Shown here: positions 37,722 to 49,479 of the stretch, one piece after another | Position numbering within the stretch: position 1 is the stretch's first letter | How the letters are laid out: each line of letters begins with the position of its first letter | Source: Brassica napus | Lineage: Eukaryota; Streptophyta; Magnoliopsida; Brassicales; Brassicaceae | Length of the DNA: 64,000 bases | Assembly (NCBI RefSeq): GCF_020379485.1 | Contig: NC_063439.1 | Span: forward strand, 10,952,466 to 11,016,465 | Reading direction: 5' to 3' | Made by a program: the position numbers and the translations under genes | The notes under the pieces: model-generated | What the model was told of the DNA's origin: nothing | What the model saw: only the letters and a program-made list of their open reading frames with translations | The model's database searches: none

Positions 37722-38769
37722 CTCTAAATGATTATAAAATATATTTGGTAAAACACATACAAATAGAAGTTTCTATTTGCATTTATTAAATATTAACCTT
37801 ACTTTTAATAAGGGAAAATTTCCGATGTCTCAGTTTATAAAGAAATTACGTGTCACCTAAAATTTGATCAATGTTATAATATTTTATAGAAAATGCTGAT
37901 ACACGAGTCAATAATTATATATGTTCACTAGGGTCAGCCAGCTCTACGGGCGGGATATACTTTATTTGTGATCTAGATTATTATTTATTGTATGATTTTG
38001 TGGTTTGTGTTTTTGATGTATATGAAAATGATTTTTATCTTTTTGGATATTTTAGGTGAGAATGAATTATATGTGATAATATGTATTTTGTTTATTTACA
38101 ATAGTTGTTTCTATATTAAAGAGTTGTGGTATTAATATACTGTAAAGGCTTCAAATAGTCTTCATGCTGTTTTCTTTTACAAAAATTTGATCCCATATTT
38201 CATGCATTCTTCATGTTTTCATGTGCAAGCATAGCAAAATTATGGCATATAGATGATTTCATACGAAGATGTTTAGTCCTTGTTTCGGTTTTGTTTCAAA
38301 GCCAAAATTGTTGTTTTTCCTAATATCAATTTTTTTTTATAGATTAAGTAAATATTTAATTACTCAATCTCATACACTGACTTTTACGGTTAGTGTACCT
38401 AAATATTGGTGAAATTAAGCAAAAAAGAGATTAGTATAGTTAAATGTAATATTTATTCTAAGAATTTTCATTTGTTTGGTTTATATGATAAGTTTGGTAA
38501 TATTTAATTATTGATCCATGTTTTGTTAAGATTAGTGGAGAATGATAATTTTTATGGGATAATTATGTGGGTTGAGACTTTTTTTTTGTTTTTTTGTTGT
38601 TGAATGAGAATGAAAATGAAAATGAAAATGTTTATGTGCATGACAAAATAATATAAATAAACTTATATTATAAAATTTTAAATAAATTTTATATATTTAA
38701 TTTCGTTTCAATAAAATTTTAAACTAACATTAATCTCAATGTTTGATACTTTTTTTTTCCGCCAAAGGA

Positions 38770-39660
38770 TTTTAATATTTAGAGGAAGCGGGCCAAGCCC
38801 AGTACAACATACAAACAAAAGCCCAACAAACAAATAGGGCAAACTATTTGTTTTCCAATTGGGCCAATACCTACGGCCCAACTTGAGAAAACCCTAGAAC
38901 CTAAGCGAACTGAAGTCGGCTGCCTCTCAGCACACGTGTTGCCATCCTCTCCCACGAGGGTACACGTGTCGCGAGATCTGCGCGTCACCACCGCAACTCA
39001 TCGACGCCGGAGATCTGTCCAACAGATCACCCGGCCATACCGGAGCTCCATCGCTCCGTCACTCTTCACCTTCAACCATCTTTGGGCCACTTAAGCCGGA
39101 GAGCCTCAATCGCCATGGCGAGATCTCACCCATCGTCATTAACCGCCGAGCACCACAAGAGGAATCGCATGCATCTTAACCCCTTCCGCCGGAACTCTTC
39201 CTTCTCCTCCGACGAACACACCATCAACAAAAACAGCAAACACCAAATGCAAACCGAAGAAAACGATTACTATAAACTAAACCCTAAAGACTAGGGGCCG
39301 CAGGCCGGCGACGCGAAGCTGAAGAAGCCTTCACCCCCCGGAGACTAGATCCGATGACGGCGGAACTGAAGAAGCTTCCCCGCCACGGAGACAAAAGACC
39401 GGCGGCGACGGATCTGTGGGAGCCTCCGTCTCCCGGAACTATTATTCCAAACACTAAAGTCTTGACCTCGCCGTCCTCTCAGCCACCGCGTCGTTACTCC
39501 AGGACCAGAACCGTACCGGTTGATGGCGGACCAGAGCTCGGACAGGCGGAAACCGGCAGAGACGAAGAGAAGACCGAAACCTGATTCTTTTATTTGAAAG
39601 AACACAGGCTCCGGCGGCGGCACGTACGCTCACGCGCCGGCCGACCGCCGAGCCCCTCAG
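38770..39660. other. GC-rich gene-derived stretch of unknown origin
   Basis: This stretch inside the nested Helitron is much richer in G+C and CpG than its surroundings. It has short open frames on both strands (38779-38991 -, 39082-39294 +, 39345-39623 -). It looks like captured exon or 5' UTR DNA with GGCCCA promoter-like words near 38810-38880, but I recognise no family. Confidence 0.5.
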
Positions 39661-39984
39661 AGTCTTTTACTTTCTCTCTCTCTTTCTCTCCGTTCAAAGT
39701 TGTCAATGTTTGATACTTATTTTATTATTTTAAATATAATTTTAAAAATAATATAAATAAACTTTCTTGCTAAAAAATATATATTTTAAAATAATAGAAT
39801 AAGTATATTGTATGTCAACGTTCTGATTATATTTTTATTAGGTTAGCAGGTGTCATTTGTTGAGAAGAGAGTATATATCTTATGACAAATGTGTCAACGA
39901 TGTCGGAGTGTTATTTGATCTTGTTTTAATAATTTGTAATTGTATTGCTTATTTAACGTGATGTAATTTATTTTGAAAGAGTCT

Positions 39985-40519
39985 TTCCTCTAAGCTTCCA
40001 TTTTCCATGAACTCATACACCAAATAACCATATGCATGACACGTACGAAGGAGACAAACCTTGTGAGGATATCTTGAGCAGCATCAGGTTTTAAGACTTT
40101 AATGGGAACAGAGGTGTGATCAAGTGTGCCTTATTGGTCTGCACCCGCCTTTTCCTACTTTTCTCTTGCTCGTGAATCTATTAGTGACTTCTTAATCTTT
40201 TTATATAGTATCTTTTGTACCGAACATCATTATGTACGAAAGCATGCACGGTCTTTCTCGTGCGATTTTCTTCTTTCTTTCATTTATGCTTGCTTCCTTC
40301 TAGTTCCACCATCATCTGCGCTTTCTCACTTGCTTCCGTTATAGCTCTGCACTTGGCCTTTTCCATCTTTGGAACAGACAGGAGTGCCTTTTCAGCACTC
40401 CAAGCTTCCTCAAATCTGCGAGCTACTTCCATTCTCCACAGATTATATGCTAATTTTTCAAGAGAAACATGGGAGACATTAAAATTTAGATGGCGCAAGC
40501 TGAGCTTCCTCACCATCAA
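39985..40519 (-). pseudogene. Captured receptor-like/U-box-type protein kinase fragment
   Basis: On the minus strand, 40519-40280 encodes a charged helix typical of the linker in USP- or U-box-containing kinases: ARRFEEAWSAEKALL, then MEKAKCRAITEASEKAQ. Further on, 40135-40030 gives the kinase N-lobe (LDHTSVPIKVLKPDAAQ) and 40025-39985 gives YGYLVYEFMENGSLE. The glycine loop is lost and the pieces are separated by non-matching DNA, so no kinase can be made. The parent was probably a PUB32-35/51-53-type or USP-domain kinase gene. Confidence 0.75.
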
Positions 40520-41073
40520 CTATTTTGTTGGAGATTACTTGACTCAACTTATCTTTGTGCTCAGTGTTCCTTTTGTACATTTTTGTGCTCTCTTGTTAGA
40601 AAATCTCTTTTCTCAAAATCAACTCTTTTGAAGTTTCTGTTGGAACCATTTGTATAGGGTGTTAAAAGTTCAGGCAGTTGCGAACTACACTCTACAAAGT
40701 CTGTAGAAATATCTAATGTATTTCAGTGATTACCAACTGATATTTCTTTTGTTTTTGACATTTGTCTTTGGTTCTTGTCCATTGACATACGATGCCAAAA
40801 AGGCAAGGACAGTGATGAAACCAAACAAACTCTTTTCCATCAACAAACACAACTTGGGTTTCAGCAAGTTGGACATTAACAAACCATAGAATCTAACGGT
40901 CCAAGAAAATTAATGAAAGAGAGAAAAAAAAATGAAAGAGATAGAAAGGACTTGCTTATCACTTCTTCTTGCCACCTTAGCCTGACTTTAAAGAAGTTCA
41001 GCGGTTGAATTTGTGGCATGAGGTTTTTGATACTTCACTTTCCGAGATTCCTGCTTCTTCCTCACTTTCTTTG

Positions 41074-41672
41074 GATGTCGTGGTCGTTGAAGTCCCCAAG
41101 ATAGGTAAGGAGGCAGGAGTGAAGACTATCAAGGAGTGGGGTCAGCCTAAGTCCAAGATCAAACAGGTCGTCTTCTGCACCACCTCAGGAGTTGACATGC
41201 CTGGTGCTGACCACCAGCTCACCAAGCTCCTTGGTCTTCGTCCTTCCGTCAAGCGTCTCATGATGTACCAGCAAGGTTGCTTCGCCGGTGGCACTGTCCT
41301 CCGTCTCGCCAAGGACCTCGCTGAGAACAACCGTGGCGCACGTGTCTCTTGGTCTTCTCCGAGATCACAGCCGTCACCTTCCGTGGCCCTTCTGACACTC
41401 AGCTTGACTCACTAGTGTGATAGGCACTCTTCAGTGACGGTGCAGCCGCACTCATTGTCGGTTCAGACGCTGACATCTCCGCTGCAGCCCATATTCGAGA
41501 TGGTGTCTGCCGCGCAAACCATGCGCAAAACATACTCCCAGACTCTGACGGTGCCATAGATGGACACTTGAGAGAAGTGGGACTCACCTTCCATCTCTTC
41601 AAGGACGTTCCTGGACTCATCTCCAAGAACATTGAAAAGAGCCTAGACGAAGCGTTTAAACCCTTAGGGATA
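41074..41672 (+). pseudogene. Captured chalcone synthase exon 2 fragment
   Basis: The frame from 41074 is close to chalcone synthase: [36 protein letters not shown] and [20 protein letters not shown], including the catalytic Cys region. After NNRGARV (about 41346) a small deletion shifts the frame. Similarity then continues to 41672 ([47 protein letters not shown]) with stops and local changes. The regions with the catalytic His and Asn are missing. CHS makes naringenin chalcone, the first step of flavonoid synthesis; this copy cannot. It reads antisense to the Helitron that carries it. Confidence 0.9.
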
Positions 41673-43933
41673 GTTGTGATAATAAACTCATTGAGATCAG
41701 CCATGGGCAAAGGTTCAATCTTTGCATAGCCTCTAAGAAGTGAAGCTGCTGATGTATTCTCAGTGTTTTTGGAGACCAGCCTACATAGATGAAAAATATC
41801 CAGGCAGATTGAGTACATGATAAGTAATATAACATACTCATATGTAATTAATCATTTAATAATCACCAAGATACTTACTTGTAAAAGTAACTTCCCCTGC
41901 ATAAGTCTTTTTGTCGAAACAGCTATGTGTCCCTGATGTGGCATTGACAAACAGACGTGAAGAAGAATCCATAATCAACGAACATGTTCTAAATTTATTA
42001 TTCAAAAGAGGTTCAACGAAGATATGAATACAAAAGTCTGACAATCATGGGGGAAGAAGAAATCTTAATCAACCGACGGGTTCTAAATTTCGCATTCAAA
42101 AGTGATTCAGTGAATATAAAATACAAAAGTCTGATAATCATGAGGTGAAGAAGAAATCATAATCACAGACGGGTTCTAAATTTCCCGTTCAGAAGTGATT
42201 CAATGAATATATGAATGCAAAGGTCTGATAATCTTGAGTTTTAACGCCAGAAATAGTTTAATCCTACAATTATCATGAGTTTAAAGAACATAATAACCTT
42301 AGAATCATGAGGAGAAGCATCGCAAGGCCTTCATCTCACCACCGAGTTTGACGTTCTTTGCTTCCGAGAATCTGAGCATAGTCTGAACCCAACCGTCTCC
42401 CTCCATTTGTGTTCAGAAAATTTCAACTTTTAAGCATGCCCATCCCGAGAAATTCCCTGAAATCAAACAGAATGGAGTCGCTGTGATTCATCAAATCTAA
42501 TCAACTCCCAAAGCATACCAGCTGTGAAATCTCCACTTTTGGAGCTGCTTGGTGACTTTGAAAAGCAGCGTTCAATATCAGGTTAAGGAGATGGCACGAA
42601 AGTGGAATCGCAAATGACTCAGACAGAGATCCAATGTAGTTTTCATCCATATCATTTGTACTCAAAGAGTCATGAAACAATATCTCTCCCCATTTAATGA
42701 AATCAGATTATCCGTGTTGAAGAATTCCCATCAAAACACCAACTGATCTCAGTAAGGCACCAAGCTCACTTCCAATACAACCAATGCACTTGCCTCCGTC
42801 ACAACATCAAAGAACGATTGAACAATCTGATACAGTCAAAGTCAGGATGATCAAATAAGCTCAAGGAGATGTGAGTTCGGGCTTATTAATAGACAGCAGG
42901 AGGAAGACTCACCTTATTAAGAGTGGCCATGTGGAAGGTGAAAGGGATAATAGTTAATTACAGAGGAGAGCTTTAGCGTATGAGTGCACAAAAAAAAATT
43001 CTATAGACCAAGTTTTGTTTAAAGCAATTAAATACAGAAATCATCAAAACTATATGATAAATGTGAGAGCAAATAAGCAATTAAATCAGCAATTAAGTAT
43101 CAAGTTTTTGTACATAACGCAGTGGTTTCCGACGCCCAACACCACCGTAGCCGCCGCTCAATAACCAACATAGTATTGACATGGTGATCACCGTTAACTA
43201 CAGGGCCAGTGCTCCCTTCGATCTCGCTTCTTAATATCCGCTTGAGTTCATCTGTCATCAGATCTATCCCAAGATGATCTTGCATGTGGTGGCACCGCTT
43301 GAAGCATGAGTTGGCCATTTTACTGAAAAAAGTTTTTCAATTGTTATTTGGAGTTGTGAGCAAGATGTTTACGGTATGTAGGCTAACCTTTTTATAGCTG
43401 TAGATGCACCGCCTTGAAGATATGAGAGATACATTGAAGATAAATGGTAATTGCAGTGAATCGAAGGAGTTAAGAAGGTAGTTAATGGCAGTAGATCAAC
43501 TCATCTTGTAACGGTTCAGAGGTGAAGAAACAGAGATGAAACGACACCAAGACATATCGATTCAGGAATCGTCATCACCATTCGTTTCAAATAACTCTTC
43601 CAGAAACTCCATTGTTGGAGATGAAAGAGAGGTCTAACAAAAAAAAAGAGAGGTCCAACAAAAAAAAGAGAGGTCCAAGAACATGAACCATGGCGGCTTC
43701 TCGTGGAACAGGTAAAGTTGACTAATGTGGTTAAGTTTTTGTTTGTTTCAGACCGAAAAAAAAATTTCGAAGCCCACAAGTAATCAATTCGTGAAAGCCC
43801 ATTATCATATACGAAAACCAACAAATCTTACTTAGAGAAGAACACGTGTCACGCCCTCAGCCTCCTAATTCATGACATGGCATCCTATGTGGACAACCCA
43901 GAAGTGAAACAAACTGTATTTTATATATATAGA
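41673..43933. other. Remaining cargo and 5' part of the nested Helitron
   Basis: No intact gene. A phrase near 42000-42240 (TCTAAATTT, CAAAAGTCTGA, AATCATGAG) recurs three times at about 95-bp spacing. The minus frame 43100-43318 (MANSCFKRCHHMQDHLGIDL) looks exon-like but is not recognised. Confidence 0.45.
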
Positions 43934-45290
43934 TATTTTATAACTGATTACTCATTAAATTTAGATGTTCACCCTTATATTGGCATGTTATATAAACTTT
44001 GAAGGTTATTTAATTTTATAAAACATTATGAAAATATTTTTATGATTGTTAATAAAATTCATAATATTTGAGATGAATATATACATTTATTAGAAAGAGA
44101 TAAAAGGTGGCAAGAAACAATAATAACACATTGTTTTGAAATACATGAGATTAATTACGTTTAGTTCTCTCTATGATATTAACTAATCACGAATTACAAA
44201 GCCAAAATTATGAATTTTATACAGAAAACATCTTACCAAAGAAATGAAATTCTAGAAAAATAAGTATATTTATATTTTGGTTACTAATTTTATAACAAAC
44301 ACATGGGTCCTTTCAAAACATCACATTAGAAACAATTTATTTCGTCTTATTTCACGATTATGTATTCTATAAATATATTAATCCAAGCATCAATTTCAGA
44401 GATATAATTAACAAGATATTTTCATTTTTAAATATCATATTTTTCATTCTAAATATTTTTTATATAATTAGTATTTTTAAATTAAACTAAATATTAAAAC
44501 TCTATTTGCTATTTTTGTATCTTATCGTAGAACAAAAATGAGATTTTAATTGTTTGATTTTATAAAATGACGTGTGTAACTCAATACCTATAATTCACAC
44601 CCATTGAGATTACCAACCAAAATTATATAATTAATAGTTTTAAATTGTATTTAAAATTAGTATAATTTCTCCCGCGGACCGCGGGGGTTCACATCCTAGT
44701 AAAGATAATTACACGTCTACTGGTGCCTATATCGTATATCTTGGTCGTCACTCCATCGCTTGGTCCTCTAAGAAGCAAACCGGTGTGGCGCGTTCATCTA
44801 CCGAAGCAGAGTATCAGTCGCTAGCATAAACCACAGCGGAGGTATGTTGGCTTCAGTCTCTGCTCTCCGAACTTGACGCTCTCTCTCCCACGAAACCAAT
44901 CATATATTATGATAACATTGGCGCCACATATTTTGCGGCAAATCCGGTTTTTCATTCACGTATGAAGCATCAGGCTCTCGACTATCATTTTGTTCGACAA
45001 TTTGTGCAAAGCGGTGAACTACGCATATCTCATGTCAACTCAGATGATGAACTCGCTGATGCACTGACCAAACCATTACCACGCACACGGTTTGAATCTC
45101 TAACTATCAAGATCAGACTCTCATATGGCCGTCCGTCTTAAGGGAGTGTGTATAAATGTGAAAAGTATATAATCTCATCGTCTGTCAAAGGCTACATATC
45201 ATGTAGTCTTACCTAGAATATAGTCTTACCTTACTTGTAATCTACTCTGTACATATAAGAAACCTCAATACAATAATATCATTCGATTCC

Positions 45291-45749
45291 AATATCCAAT
45301 ACATAAAACAAAAGCTTTAAATATTGCATTTTTGTTTGGGAACTGTTAAAGTTTTAATAACTTAAAAACCGTGTAGTGATAGAAATTGTTCTCAATATTT
45401 GCTTTGATACTGAAATAGACAATTCATGATTACGTAGAATCCGGGTTAATGAGTTGAATATTCACTTTCATGTACCGATTTTGAAGAAACCGGTTAATGC
45501 CAAAAGTATCGTAAGATCGTACGACGTCGTTTGGGTATAGTTTCGCCGTCCGCTGAGGAAGTCAAACAAACAAGAGAGCAAGCGATCAACAGAAGGAGAA
45601 GGATCTTCCTTTTGCGATCTCTGAGATTCCTCACGAACCAAATCTCGTAATTTCGATCGCCCCTGAAGCTAGATCTTCTTCGATTCGCGCTGTCATCAAC
45701 TTAAAGGGAATCTTGACCTCTCTCCAGATTTTAATCGGGAAAGTTCGAA
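45291..45749. other. VPS29 promoter and leader
   Basis: 459 bp between the copia 3' LTR and the VPS29 start. The copia insertion ends within about 460 bp of the coding start, so the native promoter must be compact. No other gene is seen. Confidence 0.5.
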
Positions 45750-46991
45750 ATGGTGCTGGTTCTGGCATTGGGGGATCTCCATGTACCCCATAGAGCGGCT
45801 GATCTGCCTCCAAAGTTCAAATCGATGCTTGTTCCTGGCAAGATTCAACACATCATCTGCACTGGCAATCTCTGCATCAAAGTAGGGCTTTTTTTTGTTT
45901 GTTCTTTTAAATTTCTTTCTGTCATATGATGATGAAGAGATGATTCGGAAGCGAGAACAAACTCTAATGTAATCTTTTATGTTCATCTCGTTTAGTATAC
46001 ACTGATCTTTGTTGGTTTTATTATAAACGAGAACTGCAAAGTGATATACTCAGCACTACTGATGAGTTTATTTATGAGAATTCAATGGATATTTCTTTTA
46101 GTTTTGGAGTGCTAACTGCTAAGCTTATTGTCTTTTCTGGTTCTTGTTCGTGGTGGTTAAGCTTAGCATCTTTTTTTTTACTGTTTTTATTAGGAAATCC
46201 ATGACTACTTGAAGACTATATGCCCTGATTTGCATATAGCTCGTGGGGAGTTTGACGAAGATGCACGCTACCCTGAGACCAAAATCTTGACCATCGGCCA
46301 GTTCAAGCTTGGACTCTGCCACGGCCACCAGGTTCAGTTTTTTCTCTACTCTTTGGCATTTCATGATGAGGGCGTCACAAGTTAGACGCTACCATGAATG
46401 AATAATCCTTTGTTTCACACAACATCTGAGCTTGCTTGCCTTGTTGATGTTTGGATGATAATGTAATCCTTTGTTACCAATTATTATTTTGCTTAATCTG
46501 CACTTACCTTTTCTGGTTATGATTAAGACCTGCGTTTGGAGAATAGTTAACGGATAATGTCTAGAATTTGAAATGCTTCGTCACTGTTTATTTTCTGTTT
46601 CAAGGTTTTAGACTAAATTATTAAGGAGATATGCCTCCTTTAGCTTTGTTCCTCTATTTGCGGTGTTACTGAAAAGATTGCTGTACAGGTGATCCCATGG
46701 GGTGATCTAGACTCGCTTGCCATGCTTCAGAGACAACTCGACGTGGACATACTTGTAACAGGCCACACCCACCAGTTCACAGCCTACAAACACGAGGGAG
46801 GAGTCGTCATTAACCCTGGCTCTGCTACCGGAGCGTATAGTAGCATAAACCAAGATGTTAACCCGAGCTTTGTTCTTATGGATATCGATGGTCTTCGAGT
46901 TGTGGTCTATGTCTATGAGCTCATCGACGGAGAGGTTAAAGTCGACAAGATCGATTTCAAGAAGACCTCCACTTCCAACTCTGCTCCTTAG
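45750..46991 (+). CDS. VPS29: Vacuolar protein sorting-associated protein 29 (retromer subunit)
   Basis: Exons 45750-45881, 46194-46331 and 46689-46991 join in phase 0 to 190 residues, the normal VPS29 length. The metallophosphoesterase fold is clear: GDLH at 8-11, GN at 39-40, GEFDED at 62-67, CHGHQ at 86-90 and GHTHQF at 115-120. VPS29 is the small subunit of the retromer core with VPS26 and VPS35, recycling vacuolar sorting receptors; in Arabidopsis (MAG1) it is needed for storage protein sorting. In retromer the fold serves mainly as a protein-binding scaffold rather than an enzyme. The third exon starts GTG ATC, so its apparent start is a splice junction, not a start codon. The gene looks intact. 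Confidence 0.95.
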
Positions 46992-47464
46992 CGTATTTAA
47001 CAATGTGAACCCCTGTTTTTATGTTTTCGTTTGGAATCACTCGTGAAATTTGGAACTTTCTTTAGCTTGCTTGTGAAAATAATATTCAAAGATTTGGAAT
47101 TTGGACCACTGATAACAATGTTTTGCAAGTCACTTGAAGTTGATAGTTTTGTTTAATCTGTCTACAGAGTTAGTTATACTTGTTCTTTCAATTCTGATTA
47201 GAATATAATATTGAGTCATTGACTGTTGATAAAAAAGAAGAAGATAAATAACCTCATCATAGTTTGTGTTACAAAAAAAAAAAAAAAAACCTCATCATCA
47301 TATTTTGAAGTCTCTATATACAGTTAATGTTAACAGAGACTTCATGTAACATTATGGAGTATGCTAAAAGCTGTTGGTAAGATGTAATATTGTTCTCTGG
47401 AAATCATGATCAAGCCATACGCACAATTTAGAATCTGAAAACCGGAAAATCAGTAATCTACGCA

Positions 47465-47647
47465 CAGGGCCGGGCCCTAAGATTTTGGAGGTCTGTGACA
47501 ATGTTTTAGATGAAAAAATCTTTTTATCAATTTAGGAGTCTAAAAATTATTTTTTAGAAACTTATGTCTATGTAATTTTTTTCAAAAATTTCGGAGACCT
47601 GTTGTAACTTGTAAATATTTCACGTAACATTCCTCAGGGCCGGCCTG
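47465..47647. mobile_element. hAT-type MITE with CAGGGCCGG ends
   Basis: Inverted ends CAGGGCCGGGCC and GGGCCGGCCTG bound 183 bp of AT-rich, non-coding DNA. The 8 bases on each side match only at five positions, so the target duplication has decayed. Confidence 0.7.
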
Positions 47648-48016
47648 CCCACACAACTATGATCTAACATATTTTTCCAATTACGTGCGCCATTTTGCAC
47701 TTGCAATGTCCACAGATGCAAAGCAGGAGTTCACCAAAATTAGTGCAAGTGTCCCACAGTGTCACATTTCCATATAATAAGTGCTAACATCACGATAACC
47801 TTGTCAAACCAATCATAACTTTTGTTTAATCTTAAAGATACGAGGTAAGTCATCTTGCTTATTCAACTGACTGATCCATGATTGGTGTAATAGGTAACAA
47901 TTTGAAGTATCAAATTTTTAAAAGTTCAGAAGAATTCTGTCTACTTTTTGGCAGTCTTTTTGATCCACCACCTTCGAACTTTCCATTTTTTTAAAGCAAG
48001 TTAAAATGATAGAAAG

Positions 48017-48698
48017 TGTTGGGATTGCGAAATCTCATGTTCAACTCTATATTGTCGGATTAGTACATATTGTCCACTTTGGGCTTAAGAGGCAGACCCG
48101 CATTGATTTACTTTTAGACTTCCTTCAAAATGCCTCGTTCTAGTTAGAGTTGTACATTACTTTATATATTAGACTCTCATTTGTCTAATTTCCAATGTGG
48201 AACTTAGATTGACATCTCACATTCTCCCCCTCAAGGTAAGGACCACACTCATCTCGTGTATTCTTACTTCAGCGGATTATCTTGGCACCACTTTGTACCA
48301 GTAATCGCAGGGCTTTCCTTTGAGAATGTGTCTTTCATAACATCTCATTCCTTTCTCCCACAACATCACAGGTTACATGATATTTTGACGTTTCTGCCAT
48401 AGACCTTCTCTTCCACTTTGAAGAGGCTCATTCTTATTTTAAGGGTATTTTGGTCTTCTTGCAGAATCTCGTCAAACCGCTCTGATACCAATTGTTGGGA
48501 TTGCAAAATCCCATGTCCAACTCTATATTGTCTGATTAGTACGATATTGTCCACTTTGGGCGCAAGAGGCAGGTCCGCATGGATTTACTTTTGGACTTCC
48601 TCCAAAAGGCCTCGTTCTAATTAGAGATGGACATCACTTTATATATTATACTCTCATTTGTCTAATTTTCAATGTGGGACTTAGATTGACATCTCACA
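48017..48698 (-). mobile_element. Complete TRIM retrotransposon
   Basis: Two direct repeats of 205 and 206 bp (48017-48221 and 48493-48698) enclose 271 bp. Read on the minus strand, a primer-binding site TGGTATCAGAGC (48490-48479, initiator Met tRNA type) follows the 5' LTR. A purine tract GAGGGGGAGAA precedes the 3' LTR. LTRs start TGTGAGATGTC and end in ACA. GAAAG at 48012-48016 and 48699-48703 is the 5-bp target duplication. There is no coding capacity, as expected for a TRIM. Confidence 0.95.
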
Positions 48699-48804
48699 GA
48701 AAGACCCCTTTCCTATTAATTTGTTTTCCTTCTTCGGAGTGGTTGCTTTGTTTCGAAAATTTATGGGTTAATTTGATCCATTTTCATGAACAGTCAAATC
48801 CCTA

Positions 48805-49400
48805 TCCAAAGTATAGGCATGGGCATTTCGGGTATCGGTTCAGGTATTTCGATATTTCGGGTTTCAGGTAGTTCGGGTAGAGGGGTAGAGGATCCATTTA
48901 CTACTTGACCTATTTTCGGTTCGGATACTAAAATTAAGAACCGGAAAATATCCAGAAAAACATCGGTTCTCATTCGGTTCCGGTTTGGATTTGGGTAGTT
49001 CGGATAATTCGGATAAAATATCGGTTATTTAGGATAAAATATCAAATAATTAGGATGATTTAAATAAGAAGTTTGGATATTTCGGATTAGTTTGGATATT
49101 TCAAATAAAACTATCCAAATAGTTTCAGATACTTTCGGGTAGTTCAGATACTTTACAATAATTTAGTTATTCTCAATTATTTTCGGATACTTTTAATAGA
49201 TTTTTCAATTAAAAATATATATTTAGTTATGTTATATGTATATATAATTAATATTTTTATATATTTGGGTACCCGTTCGATTCTCGGTTCGGTTTTTTCG
49301 GATATAGAAATATAGAAACCATTTGGATATTTGAGGGTTTCAGTCCGGTTTTGGGTATTTCGGTTCGGTTCGGATTCCGTTCTTTCATTTACTGTAATCC
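48805..49400. repeat. Degenerate TTCGG/ATTTCGGGT-rich repeat
   Basis: Words such as GGTATTTCGG, TTCGGGTA, GGTTCGGAT and GGATATTTC recur at irregular spacing for about 600 bp. This low-complexity sequence type is common in Brassicaceae spacers. No period or coding frame holds. Confidence 0.7.
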
Positions 49401-49433
49401 AAATCTGAAAACTAATTCGATTCCATTTGTGAG

Positions 49434-49479
49434 CAATTGGGCTCGTCAATTGGGCTCGACAATTGGGCTCGTCAATTGG
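49434..49479. repeat. 13-bp tandem repeat before GCP6
   Basis: CAATTGGGCTCGT occurs three times head to tail with one base change (CGT/CGA), then a partial fourth copy. It lies about 160-200 bp upstream of the GCP6 start codon. Confidence 0.85.

Larger units (their letters stand above)
37928..43933 (-). mobile_element. 6.0-kb minus-strand Helitron nested in the larger Helitron
   Basis: Read on the minus strand, it begins TCTATATATATAAAATACAG at 43933, after an A. It ends with CCCGCCCGTAGAGC and CCCTAG at 37928, followed by T. The 5' terminal 100 bp share CCACATAGG and GACACGTG with the Helitron at 15261, so they belong to one family. It carries gene pieces: a kinase fragment, a chalcone synthase fragment and a GC-rich stretch at 38770-39660. 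No transposase gene is seen. Confidence 0.85.
34535..44699 (+). mobile_element. 10.2-kb Helitron inserted in the copia element
   Basis: It starts TCTATATATAATAGCAAACC after A (34534). It ends with the near-palindrome CCCGCGGACCGCGGG (44671-44685), then CTAG (44696-44699) and T (44700). Removing it restores an AT target and an unbroken copia reading frame across the junction, which fixes both ends to the base. About 4.2 kb is its own DNA, AT-rich with repeats such as GTTGCATCTTTTCA between 34720 and 35070. The rest is a hAT-like element and a nested minus-strand Helitron. No Rep/helicase is seen. Confidence 0.9.
31205..45290 (+). mobile_element. Ty1/copia retrotransposon, 5'-truncated and interrupted
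   Basis: The copia-order domains are readable. The protease DSGAS motif is at about 31261 (WLFDSGASHHMTS). Integrase pieces are at 32120-32450 and 32750-33052, and reverse transcriptase at 33470-34130 ([17 protein letters not shown]-like, YVDDL). The RNase H part is at 44700-45140, cut off by a Helitron. A purine tract (AAGGGAG, about 45140-45146) precedes TGTGTATAAATG, the likely start of a short 3' LTR ending near 45290. The 5' LTR and gag are missing. Stops occur (for example near 32408, 33050 and 44827), so it is dead. It carries insertions at 31734-32129, 32488-32706 and 34535-44699. Confidence 0.85.

Noticed and set aside
41399..41818. 139-aa minus-strand ORF
   Set aside because: Antisense shadow of the chalcone synthase fragment.
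45631..45986. Minus-strand ORFs across the VPS29 start
   Set aside because: Opposite the first VPS29 exon and leader, with no similarity.
48017..48698. Possible CRISPR-like or satellite direct repeats
   Set aside because: Just two copies, with primer-binding site, purine tract and target duplication: a TRIM element.
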